Assembly (NCBI GenBank): GCA_964430695.1
Contig: CAYSFO010000004.1
Location: forward strand, 1-51,696
DNA: 51,696 nt
DNA from: MGBC108787 sp964430695
GTDB lineage: Bacteria > Bacillota_I > Bacilli_A > RF39 > UBA660
Direction: 5' to 3'
Both the position numbers and the translations under genes were made by a program. Below, one piece after another: positions 34,322 to 41,058 of the stretch. Each line of letters begins with the position of its first letter. Positions within the stretch are counted from its first letter, which is position 1. The notes below the pieces were generated by a model that searched no databases, had not been told where the DNA came from, and saw nothing but the letters and a program-made list of their open reading frames with translations.

Positions 34322-37276
34322 ATGAATAATACATATAGTAAAGAATCAAAAATCATTATTATTCCACATGGAGTAGAAATAATAGATGATGAAACATTTA
34401 TGGATTTTACTAACCTTGAAGAAATAATAATTCCTGATTCGGTTAAACATATAGGTAAAGCTGCATTCAAAGGATGTAGTTCTCTAAAAAAAGTTAGATT
34501 ATCAAATAACTTACATATACTAGAAGATTTTGCTTTTAGTGAATGTGATTCACTTGAAGAAATTACTATTCCATCTTCATTGCATTATTTTTCTTGTGGT
34601 GTGTTTAGTCATTGTGAGAATTTAAAAGTTATAAATTCTCACAATGATATAAATTATATTGATGATTTAGCATTTTATAATTGTAAAAAATTAGATTTCT
34701 CTCTTCCAACTAATATAACAAGTATAGGAAGAAAAGCTTTAATGGGATGTGAATCAATTAAAGAAATTCATATTCCCAAAAATGTTGATTGTATAGAAGT
34801 TGGTGCTTTAGCTTTAATGTCTTCTTTAGAAAAAATAATTGTTGATGAAGACAACGAAAAATATTTTACTGAAGATGATGATACAGTTCTTATATCAAAA
34901 GATGGTGTTATTATACAATATGCTATAAATTGTGAAAGAGATGAATTTATTGTTGGATACTATGTTGAAACACTTGGTACTAATCCTAATAATGGTGAAC
35001 CAATACAAAGTCCATCACTAATTTATAATATTGCTGATTATGCTTTTGCTGGTGCAAAGAAACTAAAAAAATTATATTTAGCTTCTGAAGTTGAAAGTTT
35101 TGGTAAAAAAACTTTTGATAAGTGTGAGAATTTAAAAGATCTTCAAGTTTTTCATTCAAACTATGGAGATTCATTCTTAATACATATTCATGGTTCTTTT
35201 GATGAAGATAGTGAAATACCCTTTGAAACAGTAGTTATTGATGATGGAGTTAAAACTTTATGTGAAAATCTAGCTGATTTATTTAAAAATGCTAATAATG
35301 TTAGTTTACCACAATCACTTGAACATATTAGCGGTAATGTTTTTACTAAATCATCTAAATTAAAAAAACTAATAATACCTGATAGAATAAAAATGATTAT
35401 GCCAAATACATTTCATCCAGAAATTGAGGTTACCTTCCCTACTTTTGGAACTATGAAAGCTAAACATTTTAATATGTTACAAACAAAAGAAAGTAATAAT
35501 TATGATATTAGTTATCATGATAAAGATAATATATCAGTATTTTCTTTAAATGATGGCACTTATTATGTGAAAATAAATGAATTTGATACAGTAAAAGTTT
35601 CTAGAGATGAAATAGCTAATTTATCTAATAATTTTCAAGGAATGGAAAATGAACCCGATCTCTTTGTTTCTTATATGATAGATTTACTAAGTATAAATGC
35701 TGAAAGTAGTCATTTATTACAAAATGTATGGATAAATCCAGAATTACAAGAATTATTTCATAAATTTGTAAGTGATTTAGATTATGCACAAGAAATTGCT
35801 GCAAATAAAGTTTCAAAAGCCATTAAAGAAATAGTGGAAAAAAGTAATCATAACATTGAATTTTTGTTTTCAAGCATTATAATGAAAAAAATCAAAAAAA
35901 TAGATCTTATAAAAATTTTAGAAAACTATAATGAATCTATTGTTAGATTTTTTAGACTTAGTAATGTTGATACAGATATTAATATAGATAGATTGATAGC
36001 ATATTGTGCATTATTAGAAAAATATAAAAAATATGATAAATTTTTCTATAATCCTATATTCTTCCAAAAACTAAGCTATCAAAATCAAGAATTGCTAATA
36101 AAACATTTTAATAAGAATATGAAAAATTTATTAAGAAGCAGTCAGACTTTATATGATATGTATGGCGAAAATATAAATGACTTATTAAAAATGTGTAATT
36201 CGCTAGGTGTATTTAGTGAAGATGAAAGATTAAGTCAAAGAATAAGTACATTTATTAATGAAAAAATGTTTAATCAAGATAGTAATAGTTCAATCATAGG
36301 AAACAATATTCATACTGTATTTGGAGGAATACAACCTAGAGAAGAAATCGATTATGAATTTATTAAATTTTTTATTGAAAATTATGATAGATTAGTTGAG
36401 TTAGAAAAAAACAATTCAGGTATGATTGTAAGAATTTACAATTCTTTTAGAGATATATCTAATACTTCTACATCACACAGAGGCTCTCAAAGAAAATTAA
36501 AAGTTACAGTTGAAAAATGTTTAGATTATTTTTCCGAAAAGAAATTTGAAGGAGTTAATGAAAATAATAAAAAATTAGCTAGAATATTACAACAATATTA
36601 TTCCGAATCTTATGCTTTAAATGTTGGAGAAACACTATTAAATGAAAGTAAGGAAGCTCCTAGAAATATATTCACTAAAATTGAATTAGATAAATCAGGT
36701 AAATGTATTTATGATAATAATCCTGAACAAGACTTAAAGGAAACTTCTTGTGTGGATAATTTTTCTTACCATTGGTTACCTAAACAAGATTATGATAATT
36801 TAATATTAGGAAAATATTGTAGTTGTTGTGCTCATATACTTGGAGCTGGAGCAGGAATAATGAGAGCAAGTATGATTCTTGATAATTGTCAAAATTTAGT
36901 TATTAGAAATCAAGAAAATAAAATTATTGCTAAAATGACTATTTATGTTAATAGAGAACAAGGTTATGCTGTTTTCAATACTGCCGAAGTTAATACTTTA
37001 TATCATAATGACATTGCAATTAATGGAATTTATAAGGCATTTATGAGAGGTGTTAATGCTTTTGTTAAAAAGTATAATGAAAATAATAAAACTCCAATTT
37101 CTATAATTACAATGGGTGAATATAGAAATACCATTAAACATCAACTTGGAAACATAGAATCAGAACTTTTACCTACTCCAAACTATTCTACATACAGTTA
37201 CTCTGCTGGAGACACAACTGTTGGTACTTATAACGGTGATAGTAAAAATAAACAAATATTAGTTTTAAAAAGATAA
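34322..37276 (+). CDS. LRR (BspA/LRR_5-type) protein with conserved Cys/His C-terminal domain, copy 2
   Basis: The 984-residue paralogue of the preceding gene starts 10 nt after its stop behind an AGGGGTG site. LRR units fill residues about 5-300 (SVKHIGKAAFKGCSSLKKVR and similar), with a short second block near 290-370. The helical middle is shorter. The C-terminal region repeats the same motifs: GSQRKLKVTVEKCLDYF, APRNIFTKIELDKSGK, SYHWLPKQDYDNLILGKYC then CCAH, and GIMRASMILDNCQNLVIRN. The LRR arrays of the two proteins differ far more than their C-termini, which fits one effector or signalling domain coupled to two different recognition arrays. Cytoplasmic by prediction. Function unknown. 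Confidence 0.82.
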   Translation: MNNTYSKESKIIIIPHGVEIIDDETFMDFTNLEEIIIPDSVKHIGKAAFKGCSSLKKVRLSNNLHILEDFAFSECDSLEEITIPSSLHYFSCGVFSHCENLKVINSHNDINYIDDLAFYNCKKLDFSLPTNITSIGRKALMGCESIKEIHIPKNVDCIEVGALALMSSLEKIIVDEDNEKYFTEDDDTVLISKDGVIIQYAINCERDEFIVGYYVETLGTNPNNGEPIQSPSLIYNIADYAFAGAKKLKKLYLASEVESFGKKTFDKCENLKDLQVFHSNYGDSFLIHIHGSFDEDSEIPFETVVIDDGVKTLCENLADLFKNANNVSLPQSLEHISGNVFTKSSKLKKLIIPDRIKMIMPNTFHPEIEVTFPTFGTMKAKHFNMLQTKESNNYDISYHDKDNISVFSLNDGTYYVKINEFDTVKVSRDEIANLSNNFQGMENEPDLFVSYMIDLLSINAESSHLLQNVWINPELQELFHKFVSDLDYAQEIAANKVSKAIKEIVEKSNHNIEFLFSSIIMKKIKKIDLIKILENYNESIVRFFRLSNVDTDINIDRLIAYCALLEKYKKYDKFFYNPIFFQKLSYQNQELLIKHFNKNMKNLLRSSQTLYDMYGENINDLLKMCNSLGVFSEDERLSQRISTFINEKMFNQDSNSSIIGNNIHTVFGGIQPREEIDYEFIKFFIENYDRLVELEKNNSGMIVRIYNSFRDISNTSTSHRGSQRKLKVTVEKCLDYFSEKKFEGVNENNKKLARILQQYYSESYALNVGETLLNESKEAPRNIFTKIELDKSGKCIYDNNPEQDLKETSCVDNFSYHWLPKQDYDNLILGKYCSCCAHILGAGAGIMRASMILDNCQNLVIRNQENKIIAKMTIYVNREQGYAVFNTAEVNTLYHNDIAINGIYKAFMRGVNAFVKKYNENNKTPISIITMGEYRNTIKHQLGNIESELLPTPNYSTYSYSAGDTTVGTYNGDSKNKQILVLKR

Positions 37277-37305
37277 AAAAGAAATCATCTAATGTGATTT
37301 CTTTT
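37277..37305. terminator. Bidirectional terminator between LRR genes and the following minus-strand gene
   Basis: AAAAGAAATCA (37277-37287) and TGATTTCTTTT (37295-37305) pair perfectly over 11 bp with a 7-nt loop. A and T runs flank the stem on either side, so it can serve both convergent genes. Confidence 0.78.
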
Positions 37306-38002
37306 GTGTTTCCTCTAAAATTTCATGAGTATCTGAAATTATACTATCAAAATCTATATCTTTTTTATATCTAGTTATTTCTGGGGCTAGAATTTTCGCA
37401 AATGGATGAGTTGATAAACTCTTTTCCATTCTAGGAAAAATATCAATCAACATAAAGTTCATACCATCATGATAGAAACTATAATCTTCTCGATCTCTTC
37501 CTGGATGAGACATAATCGAAGATTTAGAAATAACTTGTGTAATATTTGGATTTTCTAGTTTGTAATATACACCTTTTTCTATTTTTAACATTGAAAATAA
37601 ATCATAAACCCAAACTTTTTGTCCCTCTTGAACTTCTATCCATGAATTAAAATCTAAATGTTCTACTCCATACATAAAAAATGGAATATTTCTAGTTGAA
37701 TCAGTTTCTCCATGTACTAATTGATAAGATTTATCTTCTAATACATGAGTCATTAATTCGGCTTTATTACCTATATTGTTAAAGTTTGTTGGTTCATAGT
37801 ACATATAAATTAACCCTGAATATAATCCATAATACAACTTTCGTAATCTTGTTAATACTGTTTGATCGAAATCAGTTATTTTTCCTTCTGCTACCGCTTG
37901 ATTATATAATTCCAATTTTACTTTATCCTGTGATATATTGTGATAAAAAACTGTTTCACCATTTAACTTAATAGAACCATATAAATCTTTACCTATATCC
38001 AT
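37289..38002 (-). CDS. Hypothetical protein, possible inactive papain/transglutaminase-like fold
   Basis: The 237-residue protein contains GVEHLDFNSWIEVQEGQKVW then VYDLFSMLKIEKGVYYKL. This His-x-W-hydrophobic, then Y-D pattern recalls transglutaminase- and papain-like folds, but no catalytic cysteine is present. No signal peptide is seen. It converges on the LRR pair, shares their terminator and may belong to the same system. The fold suggestion is weak. Confidence 0.62.
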   Translation of the reverse strand: MDIGKDLYGSIKLNGETVFYHNISQDKVKLELYNQAVAEGKITDFDQTVLTRLRKLYYGLYSGLIYMYYEPTNFNNIGNKAELMTHVLEDKSYQLVHGETDSTRNIPFFMYGVEHLDFNSWIEVQEGQKVWVYDLFSMLKIEKGVYYKLENPNITQVISKSSIMSHPGRDREDYSFYHDGMNFMLIDIFPRMEKSLSTHPFAKILAPEITRYKKDIDFDSIISDTHEILEETQKKSH

Positions 38003-38117
38003 AATACCTCCTACTAAATATTTATTCTTATTCTTAATAACAACACTTAATTAATTAGTTATTTTTAATTATTATACCATAAAAAAGATAGATTATCAGT
38101 ATCTATCATATATTATT

Positions 38118-38438
38118 TTATTCTTTTTGTAACAATAACTCATTTTCTTTCCAATTTTTAAAATAAAAGTTTGCATCTTGATTATATACCATAACTGCCA
38201 TTAAAAATACTTTAGAAGAAAATTCATCTCTATCATTTTCAGCTTCAATTCTTCTTAGTGATTGTGGTTCTAACCCAAGATATTGTGCTGCAATTTCCGG
38301 TTCAATATTTGATAGTTTTCTTGCTATTCTCATATTCTGACAAACATTATGTTTTAAATCTGCGATAATTTTGTTATATTCATTTGAATTATATAAATCT
38401 ATATTACTAATCAATTTTTTAAATTCATTTTTATCCAC
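38118..38438 (-). CDS. XRE-type helix-turn-helix regulator
   Basis: About 106 residues. An upstream ATG (38456) lacks a ribosome site, whereas GTG 38438 has a GGCGGTGA site inside that extension and is preferred. The HTH core is VCQNMRIARKLSNIEPEIAA then QYLGLEPQSLRRIEAEND. A tail follows that may bind a ligand or form a dimer (NQDANFYFKNWKENELL). It faces the next gene across a short region with operator-like boxes, so it probably represses both. Confidence 0.7.
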   Translation of the reverse strand: MDKNEFKKLISNIDLYNSNEYNKIIADLKHNVCQNMRIARKLSNIEPEIAAQYLGLEPQSLRRIEAENDRDEFSSKVFLMAVMVYNQDANFYFKNWKENELLLQKE

Positions 38439-38488
38439 TAAATCACCGCCTAACATATTTATTTTATACTAATCTAAAAAATAAATAT

Positions 38489-38536
38489 GTCGCATTTACT
38501 GGCAAGTGTGATATACTTGTTATGTAGCATTTGCTA
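38489..38536. promoter_or_regulatory. Operator-like boxes around the 38554 gene promoter
   Basis: GTCGCATTTACTGG (38489-38502) and GTAGCATTTGCTAA (38524-38537) flank an extended -10 promoter, TGATATACT, with TATACT at 38512-38517. One box covers the -35 region and the other the start point, as expected for repression. A third copy, inverted, occurs at 39244-39257 ahead of the second XRE gene. Confidence 0.68.
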
Positions 38537-38553
38537 ATTAAGAAGGAGGATTT

Positions 38554-39006
38554 ATGGATAAAAACGCCATAATAAATGAAGCAGTACAACAAGCATATAA
38601 TAATTTAAAAAGTATAGTTGATTTAAAAATTCTTGGAGTTATTGGTAATTATTTTTCATTGATTATTCCAGAATCTAAAGTTAATAGTCTTAAAGATTAT
38701 ATAGATGAGATAATTGATAAAACATTCTGGAAATTTTGTAATGAATTATCAAATAAGGTAACAAAAGATGACATAGAATTTATTATGTATAAATCATTTG
38801 TTAATAATAGTCCTAGTGATAAATTAATAGAAGATTGTTTTAAGATTATTAATGATATACTAATAAATAAAAAAAGTAGTAACAACACTACTTTATACTC
38901 TTTACTAATGCCACTCAAAGGAAATTATAGTAAAGAGGAATATGAAAAATCATTAGATACTATATTTGATATACTTTTATCTTATTATTCTATAGTTAGA
39001 AAATAA
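38554..39006 (+). CDS. Hypothetical helical protein
   Basis: The 150-residue all-helical protein (VQQAYNNLKSIVDLKILGVI, then YIDEIIDKTFWKFCNELSNK) has no recognised family, signal or membrane span. It has a strong AAGGAGGA site and an operator-flanked promoter, and lies between two XRE regulators. It may be the regulated product of a small switch or the effector of a toxin-antitoxin-like pair; neither is demonstrated. Confidence 0.62.
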   Translation: MDKNAIINEAVQQAYNNLKSIVDLKILGVIGNYFSLIIPESKVNSLKDYIDEIIDKTFWKFCNELSNKVTKDDIEFIMYKSFVNNSPSDKLIEDCFKIINDILINKKSSNNTTLYSLLMPLKGNYSKEEYEKSLDTIFDILLSYYSIVRK

Positions 39007-39007
39007 T

Positions 39008-39223
39008 TTATTTCTTTTCAATTATAATATCAATATTAAATTCTTTTGCTATTATTTTTAAGGTATCTATACCATAATTAACAGTTCCAGCTTCATATTG
39101 CTCAACTGTTCGCTTTGATTTTCCTATTCGCTTGGCGAAATCTTTCTGCGTAAGATTAGTCCATTCACGAATAAATTTAATAGCATCACCTTTAGAATAA
39201 TCTTTTAAATTTAGTCTCAACAC
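39008..39223 (-). CDS. XRE-family helix-turn-helix regulator
   Basis: The 71-residue Cro/CI-type protein starts at GTG 39223. Its HTH is textbook: GDAIKFIREWTNLTQKDFAK then RIGKSKRTVEQYEAGT, plus YGIDTLKIIAKEFNID. Its stop is 1 nt from the convergent stop of the 150-residue gene. An operator-like box lies immediately upstream of its start. Confidence 0.86.
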   Translation of the reverse strand: MLRLNLKDYSKGDAIKFIREWTNLTQKDFAKRIGKSKRTVEQYEAGTVNYGIDTLKIIAKEFNIDIIIEKK

Positions 39224-39243
39224 AAATCACCATATAAATTTTA

Positions 39244-39257
39244 CCAGTAAATGCTAC
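39244..39257. promoter_or_regulatory. Third operator-like box
   Basis: CCAGTAAATGCTAC is the reverse complement of GTAGCATTTACTGG, which matches the box at 38489 in 13 of 14 positions. It lies about 20 bp upstream of GTG 39223. Confidence 0.62.
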
Positions 39258-39271
39258 ATTTTTACTAAAAT

Positions 39272-39294
39272 TCACTATGTCATAGTGATATAAT
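39272..39294 (+). promoter_or_regulatory. Palindromic operator overlapping an extended -10 promoter with no gene downstream
   Basis: TCACTATG and CATAGTGA (39272-39279/39281-39288) form a perfect 8-bp inverted repeat with a 1-nt centre. The plus-strand extended -10 TGATATAAT (39286-39294) overlaps it. No plus-strand gene follows. A hairpin with arms AGAGTG and CACTCT lies about 55-80 nt downstream (39349-39366). It could drive a small RNA or antisense transcript toward the methyltransferase end. Confidence 0.45.
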
Positions 39295-39379
39295 AACACC
39301 AAGTTATTTAATTAAAACTATAATTATAAAATTTAAATATGCTATTAGAGTGCTTAAAAGACACTCTTTCTTATGGCAT

Positions 39380-39418
39380 AAAAAAAAGAAGAAGATAGCT
39401 ACTTCATCACTATCTTCT
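39380..39418 (-). terminator. Terminator of the methyltransferase genes
   Basis: The minus-strand stem AGAAGATAG/CTATCTTCT (arms 39418-39410 and 39398-39390), with an 11-nt loop, is followed by TTCTTTTTTTT. Confidence 0.78.
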
Positions 39419-39435
39419 CTATATTAATTATGAAT

Positions 39436-39603
39436 TTATAAAAGATTTTTTAAAATATAATAGATAACATCTACTACTATTGAATTACCAGCTTGATGAT
39501 AAAGATTTGTTTCACTACACACTTTGCTAGCTTTATTATAATCAGCATCATCAAATCCCATTAATCTCCAGCACTCTTTAGAAGTTAATTTTCTTATTCT
39601 CAT
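39436..39603 (-). CDS. C5 cytosine methyltransferase, C-terminal polypeptide (motifs IX-X)
   Basis: The 55-residue frame starts at ATG 39603, overlapping the TGA of the larger methyltransferase ORF (ATGA). It contains the end of a C5 methyltransferase: RKLTSKECWRLMGFDD (motif IX region) and LYHQAGNSIVVDVI (motif X). These motifs are missing from the upstream ORF. It is either a natural second subunit, as in split enzymes such as M.AquI, or the product of a -1 frameshift. The overlap supports translational coupling, though no separate ribosome site is obvious. Confidence 0.8.
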   Translation of the reverse strand: MRIRKLTSKECWRLMGFDDADYNKASKVCSETNLYHQAGNSIVVDVIYYILKNLL

Positions 39604-40478
39604 CGTTCCTCGCTTTCTACTACAATTTTGCTATTATCTGCTGTATTACTAGCAGTCAATGTTGGTGCATCTCCATATATAGAGAACACTCTTGATGAAA
39701 TTGCAAATTTAGTATGCTTGTCAATTCCACATATACCACCACTTTTTATTTTAAATTTATCAATTTCATATTCTATATCTTCTCTATTTTTATTTCTAAA
39801 AATGATTTTATTATCTTTTTCCATAAAATCAGAATTAGTTAAATAATATTTTTCATCTATATCTGATTCTAAAACATCTTTTAATTCTATTGTTTTTTCA
39901 ACTTTATCTGGAAAGTCAAACTTCTTTTTATTATCCAATATTGCAATTAAAAAATACCTCTTTCTAGTTTGAGGTATTCCATAATCATTAGCACTCAATA
40001 TATCATCATATAGAGTATATCCTAAATCGCTCAAATCTTTTTTAAAAAGATCTAATGTATATTTAAACTTTTTACTCGTTATCATTGCAACATTTTCAAA
40101 TATTACATACTTTGGTTTTTCTTTTACTTCTTTTAAAAGTCTTATCATTTCCCATCCTAAACTGGATCTAGTTGAACTTTCAAATTCAAAACCACGCATT
40201 TTTCCTGCACAAGATATATCTTGACATGGAAATCCACCTACCCATAAATCACAATAAGGCAATTTTTCCCCATCAATTTCTGTTATATTACCTAAATTTA
40301 AATTTTCATTAATATTATGAATTACGCAGTAGCTTTTAATTGCATTTTTATCTATTTCAGAAAAAAACTCAACATTATAGTCTTTTATATATCCTTCACT
40401 CTTCAATCTTTCTAATGCTTTTTCTGGGCTTCCAATCCCACTAAAAAATGTCCCTATTTTTATAATTTTATTATTCAT
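39600..40478 (-). CDS. C5 cytosine-specific DNA methyltransferase, main polypeptide
   Basis: The 292-residue protein has motif I GTFFSGIGSPEKAL (about 9-22), motif IV GGFPCQDIS with catalytic Cys85, motif VI ENV (128-130) and motif VIII QTRKRYFLI (170-178). A short target-recognition region follows, then PTLTAS, and then the frame stops. Motifs IX and X continue in an overlapping frame. Together about 347 residues are coded, the size of M.HhaI-type enzymes. It would methylate cytosine in a specific site, protecting the element or acting as an orphan enzyme; no restriction gene is seen beside it. An AAGGGGGAA site precedes ATG 40478. Confidence 0.9.
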   Translation of the reverse strand: MNNKIIKIGTFFSGIGSPEKALERLKSEGYIKDYNVEFFSEIDKNAIKSYCVIHNINENLNLGNITEIDGEKLPYCDLWVGGFPCQDISCAGKMRGFEFESSTRSSLGWEMIRLLKEVKEKPKYVIFENVAMITSKKFKYTLDLFKKDLSDLGYTLYDDILSANDYGIPQTRKRYFLIAILDNKKKFDFPDKVEKTIELKDVLESDIDEKYYLTNSDFMEKDNKIIFRNKNREDIEYEIDKFKIKSGGICGIDKHTKFAISSRVFSIYGDAPTLTASNTADNSKIVVESEER

Positions 40479-40492
40479 TAATTCCCCCTTTC

Positions 40493-40569
40493 ATTTTACA
40501 AACAAAAAAAGACCTTTTCAAAAAAGTCTATTTTCTATATAATATAAATACTTATATTGTTTGTAAAAT
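40493..40569. repeat. 13-bp inverted repeat flanking a 51-bp AT-rich segment
   Basis: ATTTTACAAACAA (40493-40505) and TTGTTTGTAAAAT (40557-40569) are perfectly inverted. The segment between them holds a small AGAC/GTCT hairpin and AT-rich promoter-like sequence ahead of the methyltransferase gene. It may be an operator pair for the methyltransferase promoter, or recombination sites at the element end. Confidence 0.6.
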
Positions 40570-40598
40570 CAATTATATTCCTTATTTTTCCTTATATT

Positions 40599-40991
40599 TC
40601 AATGTGATACATATTGAATACAATCTTCAGGGAAGTTATGTAACATTAAAGCTAGCATATTTAATATACCAAGCTTATATAAACTTGCTTGATTTTGTTT
40701 TTGCTTATTTATTAAAACAATGAAAAATTTAATTAAAATTGCCCCAATAATAAAGGAAATAATTGATGTAATTAAACCTCTTGAAAAATTGTTATAGGCT
40801 AATGTGTAAAACGATTCTGGAATTAAATCCGTAATACTAATTCCAATCATAATGGCAATGGAAAAACTTAGACAGAAAGTAATAAATTTATTAATATGTT
40901 TTGTTTTAATTTTTAGAAAAATAACAAATGCTCCTAGTGTTGTAGAAAGACCTGCTATTGTAGAAATGAGTAAAGGAATCAAAATTTGCAT
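40599..40991 (-). pseudogene. ZIP-family metal transporter, truncated at the probable element junction
   Basis: 130 codons give the N-terminal half of a ZIP transporter: helices at about 1-25, 35-60 and 72-95, a short basic loop, and the start of the signature helix (LGILNMLALMLHNFPE). In intact proteins this HNxPEG motif forms the metal site and several more helices follow. Here the sequence changes to DCIQYVSH and stops; no remaining ZIP sequence is found in other frames to the left. Truncation just after codon GAA (40626-40628) by integration of the cargo region is the simplest explanation. Confidence 0.75.
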
Positions 40992-41058
40992 AGCATCACC
41001 AATAAAGTATATGCTTTTTGATTATTATTTAAAAAGAAAACTTTTTATTTGTTTTCTT

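Noticed and set aside
37289..38002. Active transglutaminase or papain-like protease
   Set aside because: The His-x-W and Y-D context is suggestive, but no cysteine nucleophile is present in the protein.
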